From PFJX01 sp040751755 (GTDB taxonomy: Bacteria > Pseudomonadota > Gammaproteobacteria > Burkholderiales > Thiobacillaceae), in assembly GCA_040751755.1 (NCBI GenBank), contig JBFMHC010000020.1, positions 124,001 through 188,000 on the forward strand: 64,000 bases of DNA, read 5' to 3'. Below, piece after piece: positions 15,868-23,365 of this stretch. A program made the translations under genes and the position numbers. Position 1 is the stretch's first letter. Every line of letters starts with the position of its first letter. Below the pieces are notes generated by a model that saw only the letters and a program-made list of their open reading frames with translations, was not told the DNA's origin and did no database searches.

Positions 15868-16464
15868 ATGGGACAGGGGTTCATGGCGGTGGGGGCGATA
15901 TCTTCGGTGACGACTGGGCTGCATGCCGGCATGCAACCCGTGCGCGCCGTGGGCGGCGCGCCGGATGCCCTTTCGCCGCAGGAACAGGCGCAGGTGCGCA
16001 AGCTGCAGGCCATCGACCAGAAGGTGCGCCAGCACGAGGCGGCGCACAAGGCGGCCGGGGCCGGGTTGACCGGCGCCGCCACCTACCAGTACGTGCGTGG
16101 CCCGGATGGCAGACAGTATGCGGTGGCGGGGGAGGTGAGCATCAACACCTCGCCCGCCGGTACGCCCGAGGCCACCCTGGCCAAGGCGGAGCAGATCCGC
16201 GCCGCCGCGCTCGCCCCCGCCGACCCCTCGCCGCAGGACCAGGCGGTGGCCGCGGCGGCGGCCATGCTGGCGCTGCAGGCGCGGCAGGAGATCGCCAGGC
16301 AGCGGCGCGAGGAGGGGGGTGGCGGGGAGGGTGGTGGCCCGGCCGCGCCGGACGCCGCCACCGACAAGCCGGATGCGCGCAACGACCAGGCCATGCAGGC
16401 CTATGCCGATGCGGCGCAGGCCGTGACGCAGGCCCTCGGCCAGTCGCTCAGCGTGTTCGCCTGA
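15868..16464 (+). CDS. SprA-related putative metalloprotease family protein
   Basis: 198 aa from ATG 15868; an in-frame ATG at 15883 (MAVGAISS) is an alternative. The core matches the SprA-related family: LSPQEQAQVRKLQAIDQKVRQ, then HEAAHKAAG (56-64), an HExxH-like putative zinc site, then TYQYVRGPDGRQYAVAGEVSI and SPAGTPEATLAKAEQIRAAALAP. The tail is Gly/Ala/Asp-rich and low complexity. The biochemical role of the family is not established. No signal peptide is evident. The gene is monocistronic: divergent from map and convergent with the efflux operon. Confidence 0.75.
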   Translation: MGQGFMAVGAISSVTTGLHAGMQPVRAVGGAPDALSPQEQAQVRKLQAIDQKVRQHEAAHKAAGAGLTGAATYQYVRGPDGRQYAVAGEVSINTSPAGTPEATLAKAEQIRAAALAPADPSPQDQAVAAAAAMLALQARQEIARQRREEGGGGEGGGPAAPDAATDKPDARNDQAMQAYADAAQAVTQALGQSLSVFA

Positions 16465-16484
16465 GGCTTGGGGAACCCCTGGTC

Positions 16485-16537
16485 CCCTCCCCCGACGGGG
16501 GAGGGTTGGAGAGAGGGTGGCGACCGATCAGGTCGCC
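16485..16537. repeat. REP-like palindromic element, copy 1
   Basis: 53-bp element of two nested palindromes: CCCTCCCCCG (16485-16494) with CGGGGGAGGG (16496-16505), then a spacer, then GGCGACC (16519-16525) with GGTCGCC (16531-16537). A second copy in opposite orientation lies at 30267-30319. Both lie between convergent gene ends, so they may act as bidirectional transcription stops or mRNA 3' protectors. Confidence 0.8.
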
Positions 16538-16565
16538 GTGCGATTGCCGGATTTAGGACAAATCA

Positions 16566-17990
16566 TCAAGGGGTGGCCGTCGTGGCCTGCCAGCCGCCGC
16601 CTAGCGCCTTCGCCAGGTCGGCGGAGGCGCTCAGCTGGGCGCGCCGCGCCTCGATCCGGTTCAGTTCCGCCTGCAGCGCGTTGCGTTGCGCGTCCAGCAC
16701 CGTCAGGTAGTTGGTGAGGCCGTTGCGGTAGCGCAGGTCTGCCAGCTCCAGGGCACCGTGCAGGGCCTCGGCGCGGCGGCCCTCCGCCTCGGCCAGCTCG
16801 CGCGCCTGGCGGTGCGCGACGAGGGCGTCGAGGACCTCGCGGAAGGCCTGGCGCACCGCCTGCTCGTAGGCGATCAGGGCCTGGGTCTGGCGCGCGTCCC
16901 GCGCCTTCAGCTCCTCCTCGGTGCGGTTGCCGTTGAGCAGGGTCTGCACCAGGCCCGCGCCCAGGCCCCAGATCGCGGCGGGTCCGGAGAACAGGTCGGA
17001 CAGCGCCTTGCTCTCCGAGCCCAGGTAGGCGGTCAAGGTCAGGTCCGGGTAGAGCGCCGCCTTCGCTTCCTTGATGCGGGCGTGCGTGGCGAGCAGGTTC
17101 TGTTCCGCCTGGCGCAGGTCGGGGCGGCGCGCCAAGAGGTCCGAGGGCAGGCCGACGGGGATGGCGGGGGGCTCGCCCAGGGCTTGCAGCGCGCTGCCGC
17201 GCGCGATGCCGTCTTCCATGAGGCCGCGTGGGTTGCGCCCCACCAGCACGGCGAGTGCCAGTTCCTGCTGTTGCACCGCCTGGGTGAGCTGGGCCCGGCT
17301 GGCGTCGAGGGCGGCGAGTTCGGCCTCGGCCTGCCTGAGTTCCAGTTCGGAGGAAACACCGGCGTTCAGGCGCTGCTTCTGCAGCTCCACCGCCGCCAGG
17401 CGGTTCTCGCGCGTTTGCGCGACCAGGGCGAGCTGGGCGTCGAGGGCACGCAGGGCGAAGTAGCCCTGCGCGACGCCGCCGGCGAGCGAGATGCGCACCA
17501 CCTCGCGGCCGTATTCGCTGGCCAGGAGCTGCGCGCGCGCGGCGTTGCTGGCCTCGCGGTAGCGGCCCCACAGGTCCAGCTCGTAGGCGGCCTGCACCTG
17601 CACCTGGTAGGTGTTGTTGGCCGGATTGCCGGAGGCCGGCATGGCGCCCACCTGGGTGCGGCGCTCGCGGTTCACGTCCGCCGTCGCCTGTGCCTGCACG
17701 GCCTGGCTGGCCCTGGCGAGGCCGAGACTGGCGCGCGCCTCCTCGATGCGCGCGGCGGCCAGCCGAAGGTCCGCGTTGTGGGTCAGGGCCTCGTCGACGA
17801 GGGCGTCCAGCCGCGCGTCGCCGTAGGCCTTCCACCAGTCGGACGCCAAGGGCCTCGCCGCCTCCGTGGCGGCGGGTGCCTGCGCCTGCTTCCAGGCGGC
17901 GGGCAGGTCGAATTTGGGCATGCGCAGTTCCGGGACGTTCGCGCAGCCGGTGAGGGAGAGCAGGGCCAGGGCGATGAGGGACTTACGCAT
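16566..17990 (-). CDS. oprM: outer-membrane efflux channel lipoprotein (OprM/NodT family)
   Basis: 474 aa. Start ATG 17990 (MRKSLIALALLSLTGC) is preferred over an ATG four codons upstream, because GGAG lies about 6 bases before it. Lipobox LTGC has Cys16 as the acylation site, so the protein is an outer-membrane lipoprotein. The sequence follows the OprM pattern: N-terminal SDWWKAYGDARLDALVDEAL, two repeated helical halves (ELDLWGRYREASNAARAQ, LARRPDLRQAEQNLLATHARIKEAKAALYP), and the C-terminal LRYRNGLTNYLTVLDAQR. It is the third gene of a tripartite pump operon; the overlap with the RND gene (8 bases) implies coupling. Exact substrate is not predictable. Confidence 0.92.
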   Translation of the reverse strand: MRKSLIALALLSLTGCANVPELRMPKFDLPAAWKQAQAPAATEAARPLASDWWKAYGDARLDALVDEALTHNADLRLAAARIEEARASLGLARASQAVQAQATADVNRERRTQVGAMPASGNPANNTYQVQVQAAYELDLWGRYREASNAARAQLLASEYGREVVRISLAGGVAQGYFALRALDAQLALVAQTRENRLAAVELQKQRLNAGVSSELELRQAEAELAALDASRAQLTQAVQQQELALAVLVGRNPRGLMEDGIARGSALQALGEPPAIPVGLPSDLLARRPDLRQAEQNLLATHARIKEAKAALYPDLTLTAYLGSESKALSDLFSGPAAIWGLGAGLVQTLLNGNRTEEELKARDARQTQALIAYEQAVRQAFREVLDALVAHRQARELAEAEGRRAEALHGALELADLRYRNGLTNYLTVLDAQRNALQAELNRIEARRAQLSASADLAKALGGGWQATTATP

Positions 17991-20900
17991 GCTCGTCTCC
18001 ATGCACGGCGGCGCCGTGGTATTTGATCGGTCCGGGGAACAGTTTGCGCACCAGCAGGTAGAGCACCGGCACGAAGAACACCGCCAGCACGGTGGCGGCG
18101 ATCATGCCGCCCATGACGCCGGTACCGATGGCATGGCGGCTGGCCGCGCCGGCGCCGGAGGAGATGGCCAGCGGCAGCACGCCGAACATGAAGGCGATGG
18201 AGGTCATGACGATGGGACGGAAACGCATGCGGCTCGCCTCGATCACCGCCTCCAGCGTTGCCTTGCCGTGCGCCTCCAGCTGGCGCGCGAATTCGACGAT
18301 CAGGATCGAGTTCTTGGCGGAGAGGCCGATGATGGTGATGAAGCCGACCTTGAAGTAGACGTCGTTGGGCAGCTCGCGCAGGGTCATCGCCACGACCGCG
18401 CCGAACACGCCCAGGGGCACCACCAGCAGCACCGCCAGCGGCACGCTCCAGCTCTCGTACAAGGCGGCCAGGCACATGAACACGACGATGATGGAGAGGG
18501 CGAACAGGATGGGGGCCTGCGCGCCGGCGAGCTTTTCCTCATAGGACGTGCCCGACCATTCGAAGCCCAGTCCCGGCGGCAGCTTGGCGGCAATCTCCTC
18601 CATGGCCTGCATGGCCTCGCCGGTGCTGTGGCCGGGCGAGGGGCCGCCGGCGATCTTGGTCGCGGGTACGCCGTTGTAGCGGTCGAGCTTGGGCGCGCCG
18701 ACCATCCAGCGCGGCGTGGCGATCTCCGACAGCGGCACCATGGCGCCCTTGGCGGTACGCACGCGCAGCGACAGCAGGCCTTCGGGGGTGGCCCGTGCCG
18801 GCGCGTCGACCTGCATCACCACGCGCAGTACCCGGCCGTCGCGGATGAAGTCGTTGACATAGGCGGAGCCCAGGGCCACGGTCAGGGTCTGGTTCAGCTC
18901 GCCCAGGTTGATGCCCAGGCTGCTGGCCTTCACCTTGTCGATGTCGAGCATCAGCTGGCTGGCCGGCTCCTTGCCCTCGGGCCGCACCCCGGCGAGGCGC
19001 GGGTCCTGGCTGGCCATGCCCAACACCATGTTGCGCGCCTCCATGAGCTTGTCCCGGCCCAGGTTGGCCCGGTCCTCCAGGCGGAAGTCGAAGCCGCCCA
19101 CCGCCGCCAGCTCGGGGATGGGGGGCGGGTTGAGGGCGAAGATCATGGCCTGCTTGATGGAGAACAGCGCCATGTTGGCCCGCTGCACGATGGAGAGGGC
19201 GTGCTGGTCGGGTTGGGTGCGCTCTTCCCAGTCCTTGAAGCGCACGAAGGAGATGGCGGCGTCCTGGCCCTTGCCGAAGAAGGAGAAGCCGAGCACGCCC
19301 ACCACCTTGGCCACGTCGGGCTGCTTCAGGTAGTACTGCTCCATCTGCGAGAGCACCTCGGCGGTGCGCTCCTGGGTGGCGCCGGAGGGCAGCTGCACGA
19401 TGCTGATGAGGTAGCCCTGGTCCTCGTCCGGCAGGAAGCCGGTGGGCAGGCGCAGCATCAGGACCACGGTGGCGGCGACGATGGCGAGGAACAGGACGAG
19501 CATGCGCAAGGGGCGTTTCACCACAGCGCCCACGACGTTCATGTAACGGCCGGTGGTGCGCTCGAAGAAGCCGTGGAACCAGCCGAACAGGCCGCGTTGG
19601 TGCTCCAGCTTGTCTTTGTCCAGGCCCTTGAAGAGGGTGGCGCACAGGGCAGGCGTCAGGGAGATGGCCATCAGCGCCGAGAACAGCATGGTGATTACCA
19701 GGGTCACCGAGAACTGGCGGTAGATCGCCCCCACCGAGCCACTGAAGAAGGCCATGGGGATGAACACCGCCGACAGCACCACGGTGATGCCCACAATCGC
19801 GCCGAAGATCTGGCCCATCGCCTTCGAGGTCGCCTCGCGCGCGGCCAGGCCTTCCCTGGACATGATGCGTTCCACGTTCTCCACCACGACGATGGCGTCG
19901 TCCACGACGATGCCGATGGCCAGCACCATGGCGAACAGGGAGAGCAGGTTGATGGAGTAGCCGAGCAGGTAGATGCCCACCAGGGTCCCAATCAGCGACA
20001 CCGGCACCACCACGGCGGGGATCACCGCCGCGCGCAGCTTGCCGAGGAACAGCCACATCACCAGGAAGACCAGCAGGAAGGCCTCGGCCAGGGTCTTCAC
20101 CACCTCCTGGATGGAGATGTCGACAAAGCGGGAGGTGTCGTAGGGCACGTCCCAGCTCACGCCCTTGGGGAAGAACTTGGCCATCTCCGCCATGCGTGCC
20201 TTCACCGCCTTGGAGGTCTCCAGCGCGTTGCTGCCTGGGGCGAGTTTGATGCCCACCGGGGCGGTGGGGCGGCCGTTCAGGCGGGCGCGGAACACGTAGT
20301 CCTGGGCGCCCAGCTCCACCCGCGCCACGTCCTTGAGGCGCACCGCGGCGCCGGTGCCGGAGGTGCGCAGGAGGATGTTGCCGAACTCCTCCGGCGTGGC
20401 CAGGCGGCCCCGGGTGATGACTGTTGCCGACAGTTGCTGGCCCTTCACCGCGGGTGCCTGGCCGAGCTCGCCGGTGGCCAGCTGCACGTTCTGCGCCTGC
20501 ACCGCCGCCAGGGCCTCGCCCGGGGTCATGTTGAAGGAGGCCAGCTTCAAGGGGTCCAGCCAGATGCGCATGGCGTATTCGGAGCCGAACATCTGCGCCT
20601 CGCCCACCCCCGGCACCTGGCGGATGTTGTTGAGCACGTTGGCGGCGGTGAAGCTGCCCAGGTCCACGGCATCCAGGCTGTTGTCCGGGGAGTAGACGGT
20701 GACGAACATGAGGAAGTTGCGCCGCGCCTTGATGACCGTGATGCCCTGGCGTCGCACCTCGTCCGGCAGCCTCGCCTCCACCCGCTTGATGCGGTTCTGT
20801 GCCTCCACCGAGGCGATGTCCAGATCGGTGCCGGTGGCGAAGGTGAGGGTCATGGTCATCGTGCCGCTGGCGTCGCTGTTCGACTCCATGTACAGCAGGT

Positions 20901-21123
20901 GCTCGATGCCATTCATCTCCTGCTCGATCAGACTGGTGACGGCGTCCTCCACCACCTGGGCCGAGGCGCCGGGGTAGACCGCGGTGATCTGCAATGCGGG
21001 CGGCGCCACCTCGGGATACTGGGAGACCGGGAGTTTGGGAAAGACGAGGACGCCGGCCAGGATGATGGCCAGCGCGATGACCCAGGCGAAGATGGGGCGG
21101 TCGATGAAGAAGCGGGGCAGCAT
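17983..21123 (-). CDS. acrB: RND efflux pump inner-membrane transporter (AcrB/MexB, HAE1 family)
   Basis: 1046 aa, typical HAE1 length. Start ATG 21123 (MLPRFFIDRPIFAWVIALAI). Twelve membrane helices and two large periplasmic loops are expected. The proton-relay Asp pair is present in TM4 (GIVVDDAIVVVENVERI), and the N-terminal FFIDRPIFAWV and the second-half TGVMGGMIAATVLAVFFVP blocks are standard. It exports lipophilic compounds using proton motive force, together with the membrane fusion protein (14 bases upstream) and the OprM channel downstream. The operon is probably repressed by the divergent TetR gene at 22405. The name acrB denotes family, not proven orthology. Confidence 0.95.
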   Translation of the reverse strand: MLPRFFIDRPIFAWVIALAIILAGVLVFPKLPVSQYPEVAPPALQITAVYPGASAQVVEDAVTSLIEQEMNGIEHLLYMESNSDASGTMTMTLTFATGTDLDIASVEAQNRIKRVEARLPDEVRRQGITVIKARRNFLMFVTVYSPDNSLDAVDLGSFTAANVLNNIRQVPGVGEAQMFGSEYAMRIWLDPLKLASFNMTPGEALAAVQAQNVQLATGELGQAPAVKGQQLSATVITRGRLATPEEFGNILLRTSGTGAAVRLKDVARVELGAQDYVFRARLNGRPTAPVGIKLAPGSNALETSKAVKARMAEMAKFFPKGVSWDVPYDTSRFVDISIQEVVKTLAEAFLLVFLVMWLFLGKLRAAVIPAVVVPVSLIGTLVGIYLLGYSINLLSLFAMVLAIGIVVDDAIVVVENVERIMSREGLAAREATSKAMGQIFGAIVGITVVLSAVFIPMAFFSGSVGAIYRQFSVTLVITMLFSALMAISLTPALCATLFKGLDKDKLEHQRGLFGWFHGFFERTTGRYMNVVGAVVKRPLRMLVLFLAIVAATVVLMLRLPTGFLPDEDQGYLISIVQLPSGATQERTAEVLSQMEQYYLKQPDVAKVVGVLGFSFFGKGQDAAISFVRFKDWEERTQPDQHALSIVQRANMALFSIKQAMIFALNPPPIPELAAVGGFDFRLEDRANLGRDKLMEARNMVLGMASQDPRLAGVRPEGKEPASQLMLDIDKVKASSLGINLGELNQTLTVALGSAYVNDFIRDGRVLRVVMQVDAPARATPEGLLSLRVRTAKGAMVPLSEIATPRWMVGAPKLDRYNGVPATKIAGGPSPGHSTGEAMQAMEEIAAKLPPGLGFEWSGTSYEEKLAGAQAPILFALSIIVVFMCLAALYESWSVPLAVLLVVPLGVFGAVVAMTLRELPNDVYFKVGFITIIGLSAKNSILIVEFARQLEAHGKATLEAVIEASRMRFRPIVMTSIAFMFGVLPLAISSGAGAASRHAIGTGVMGGMIAATVLAVFFVPVLYLLVRKLFPGPIKYHGAAVHGDEHA

Positions 21124-21136
21124 GATGCCTCCTGGC

Positions 21137-22291
21137 TCAGCGGCCGGTGGTGGCCGGCGCGGCCGGCACGGGCTTCACCGGCGTGCCGGGGCGTGCCTTC
21201 TGCAGGCCATTGACGATGACCTGCTCGCCGCCCTTCAGGCCCTCGGCGATGATCCAGTCGTCGCCCGACAGCCCGGCGGTCTTCACCGGCTGCGGCATCG
21301 CCTTGCCTTCCGGGCCGACCAGCATCACCAGCTGGGTGCCGTTGGTGGCCTGCACGGCGCGCTGTGGCACGACGATGACATTCTCGGCCTGCGCCACCGG
21401 CAGGCGCACGGTGACGAACTGCCCGGGCAGCAGCTCGCGCCCGGGATTGGGGAATTCGGCGCGCAGGCCGACGCTGCCCGTGCCTGGGTCGACGGAGAGA
21501 TCGTTGAACAGCAGCCTGCCGGCTTGCCGGTACACCTGGCCGTTCTCCAGCACCAGCTGCACAGGCGCCTTCGCGGCGAGCGCCTTGCCGCTCTTCACCG
21601 CCTCGCGCAGGCGCAGGAAGTCGGCACTGGACTGCGAGAAGTCGACCCAGATCGGTTCGTACTGTTCGATGGTCGCCAGCGGCGTCGCCTCGCCCCTGCC
21701 GACCAGCGCGCCCTCGGTCACCTGGGCGCGGCCGATACGACCGGAGATGGGCGCGGTGACGGTCGCGTAGGAGAGGTCGATCTCGGCCCGCGTCAGCGCG
21801 GCCTGCGCGGCGGCCGCCTCGGCGTCGGCCTGCGCCTTGGTCGCCACGGCCTGGTCGTATTCCTGCTTGGCGATCGCCTTGGTGTCCTTGAGGGCCTGCA
21901 TGCGCTCCAGGGTCTGGCCGGCGATCAGGGCGCTGGCCCTGGCGCGCGCCAGGCTGGCCTTGGCGGATTCGACGTTGGCGGCGAGGCTGCGCGGGTCGAT
22001 GCGGAACAGCACCTGGCCGGCCTTCACCTCGCTGCCCTCGACATATTCGCGCTTCTCCAGGATGCCCTCGACACGGGCACGCACCTGCGCGACCCGGACC
22101 GGCGTGAGGCGCCCGGGCACCTCGACGGTCTGCGCCACGGTCTTCGGCGCCACCGCCACCACCTCCACCTCGGGCGGCGGCATGCCGCCGCCGGGAGGCA
22201 TGCCGGCCTGCTTGGCGGGGTCCTTGCCACAGGCGGCCAGGGTCATGGGGATCAGCAAGGCGAGGAGGGGGATGCGGGCGTTGCGGTACAC
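21137..22291 (-). CDS. acrA: RND efflux periplasmic adaptor (membrane fusion protein) lipoprotein
   Basis: 384 aa from ATG 22291. The signal sequence MYRNARIPLLALLIPMTLAAC ends in lipobox LAAC with Cys21, so it is anchored to the inner membrane by lipid. Family features follow: PGRLTPVRVAQVRARVEGIL (lipoyl half), a helical hairpin (about 95-165), YATVTAPISGRIG (second lipoyl half), and the beta-barrel/membrane-proximal domain with LLPGQFVTVRLPV. It bridges the RND pump and the outer-membrane channel. It is the first gene of the operon; the promoter and AcrR-type operator lie at 22327-22356. Confidence 0.95.
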   Translation of the reverse strand: MYRNARIPLLALLIPMTLAACGKDPAKQAGMPPGGGMPPPEVEVVAVAPKTVAQTVEVPGRLTPVRVAQVRARVEGILEKREYVEGSEVKAGQVLFRIDPRSLAANVESAKASLARARASALIAGQTLERMQALKDTKAIAKQEYDQAVATKAQADAEAAAAQAALTRAEIDLSYATVTAPISGRIGRAQVTEGALVGRGEATPLATIEQYEPIWVDFSQSSADFLRLREAVKSGKALAAKAPVQLVLENGQVYRQAGRLLFNDLSVDPGTGSVGLRAEFPNPGRELLPGQFVTVRLPVAQAENVIVVPQRAVQATNGTQLVMLVGPEGKAMPQPVKTAGLSGDDWIIAEGLKGGEQVIVNGLQKARPGTPVKPVPAAPATTGR

Positions 22292-22326
22292 GGTGCCTCC
22301 GGATTGTTCTGGCGTTGGATGCCGGG

Positions 22327-22356
22327 AATATACATACGTTCGTGTATGTATGTAAA
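22327..22356 (-). promoter_or_regulatory. sigma-70 promoter of the efflux operon
   Basis: On the minus strand TTTACA (22351-22356) and TATATT (22327-22332) are 18 bases apart, each matching 5 of 6 consensus positions. The AcrR-type palindrome covers nearly the whole promoter, so repressor binding would block RNA polymerase directly. Confidence 0.65.
22331..22354. promoter_or_regulatory. AcrR-type operator palindrome
   Basis: TACATAC (22331-22337), ten bases, then GTATGTA (22348-22354). Half-sites and spacing are the same as the known E. coli AcrR operator. It lies in the 113-base space between the divergent regulator and pump genes, so it should control the pump and probably the regulator itself. 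Confidence 0.82.
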
Positions 22357-22404
22357 CCGCGGGTTTGTATTACCATTCCGCGACTCCCTAATGGCATCAA
22401 GGAC

Positions 22405-23031
22405 ATGGCAAGAAGGACCAAGGAAGACGCCCAGGAAACCCGCGCACTGATCCTGGACACGGCGGAGATGGTGTTCCGCGACAAGGGGGTGGGGCATACC
22501 ACCCTGGCCGAGATCGCCTCTGCCGCCGGCGTGACGCGCGGCGCGATCTACTGGCATTTCACCAACAAGGCCGCCTTGCTGCAGGCCATGAATGACCGCG
22601 TGCACCTGCCGCTGGAGGCCATGCACCAGTCCCTCGTGGACAAGGCGCTCAACGACCCGCTGGCGAAGCTGCGCGAATCCGCGCGCGGCGTGCTGACGCA
22701 GGTGGCGAACGACGAGCGCGCGCGCCGGGTGTTCGAGATCTTCAGCTACAAGTGCGAGTTCGTCGGCGAGATGGCGGAGATGCTGCACCGCCAGCGCGAG
22801 AGCCGGCGCGGCTGTTTGCAGGACCTGGAAGGCAACCTGCGCCTGGCGGTCGAGAAGGGGCAGATCCCCGCCGACGTCGATGTGCGACGCACCGCCATCG
22901 GCATGTATGCCCTGGTGCACGGACTGATCGAGACCTGGCTGCTCGACCCGGACAGTTTCGATCTGGTGGAGACGGGGGAGCGCCTGGTGCAGGACTTCTG
23001 CGCGGGCATTGCCCATCGGCCCGTCTGCTGA
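22405..23031 (+). CDS. acrR: TetR/AcrR family repressor of the efflux operon
   Basis: 208 aa from ATG 22405 (MARRTKEDAQETRALILDTA), the standard AcrR/TtgR start, although the ribosome site is weak. The N-terminal helix-turn-helix is clear (TTLAEIASAAGVTRGAIYWH, about 30-49). The rest is the helical ligand-binding and dimer domain with FEIFSYKCEFVGEMAEMLHR, typical of the AcrR C-terminal family. It is divergent from the MFP-RND-OprM operon, with an AcrR-type operator between them. By analogy, binding of pump substrates would release it from DNA and induce the pump. Confidence 0.92.
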   Translation: MARRTKEDAQETRALILDTAEMVFRDKGVGHTTLAEIASAAGVTRGAIYWHFTNKAALLQAMNDRVHLPLEAMHQSLVDKALNDPLAKLRESARGVLTQVANDERARRVFEIFSYKCEFVGEMAEMLHRQRESRRGCLQDLEGNLRLAVEKGQIPADVDVRRTAIGMYALVHGLIETWLLDPDSFDLVETGERLVQDFCAGIAHRPVC

Positions 23032-23082
23032 GTCACTGACCGTCACCCCAGCGCAGGCCGGCATGACCGCCCATATCGGGCA

Positions 23083-23358
23083 TCAGCCCGTCGGCAGACG
23101 TTCGAAGCCTGAGTATTCGCCTTCGGCCGGCGAGACCGCCACCGACTCGACCCTTGCCGCTTCCGGACCGATGCGCGCCCAGGCGATGATCGCCTCGACA
23201 TCCGTCTCCAGCCCCTGCACCACCGCCTCCACCGCGCCGTCGCGGCGGTTGCGCACCCAGCCGGTGACCCCCAGCCTCTCCGCCTCCAGGCGCATCGACT
23301 CGCGGTAGTACACGCCCTGGACCCTGCCGGTGATGAGCAGGTGGCGGGTAGTGCTCAC
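23083..23358 (-). CDS. acyP: acylphosphatase
   Basis: 91 aa, the usual length. It hydrolyses acyl phosphates such as acetyl- or carbamoyl-phosphate in the cytosol. The active-site loop GRVQGVYYRE (about 11-20, with the catalytic Arg) and GWVRNRRDGAVEAVVQG (catalytic Asn) are both present. Start ATG 23358 follows the metG-acyP strand with a 7-base gap after the metG stop on the other side. It is convergent with acrR. Confidence 0.93.
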   Translation of the reverse strand: MSTTRHLLITGRVQGVYYRESMRLEAERLGVTGWVRNRRDGAVEAVVQGLETDVEAIIAWARIGPEAARVESVAVSPAEGEYSGFERLPTG

Positions 23359-23365
23359 TCGATGC

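Noticed and set aside
17866..21213. 1115-codon open frame on the plus strand across the RND efflux genes
   Set aside because: His/Gly/Asp-rich nonsense composition opposite the clear RND transporter; an antisense shadow.
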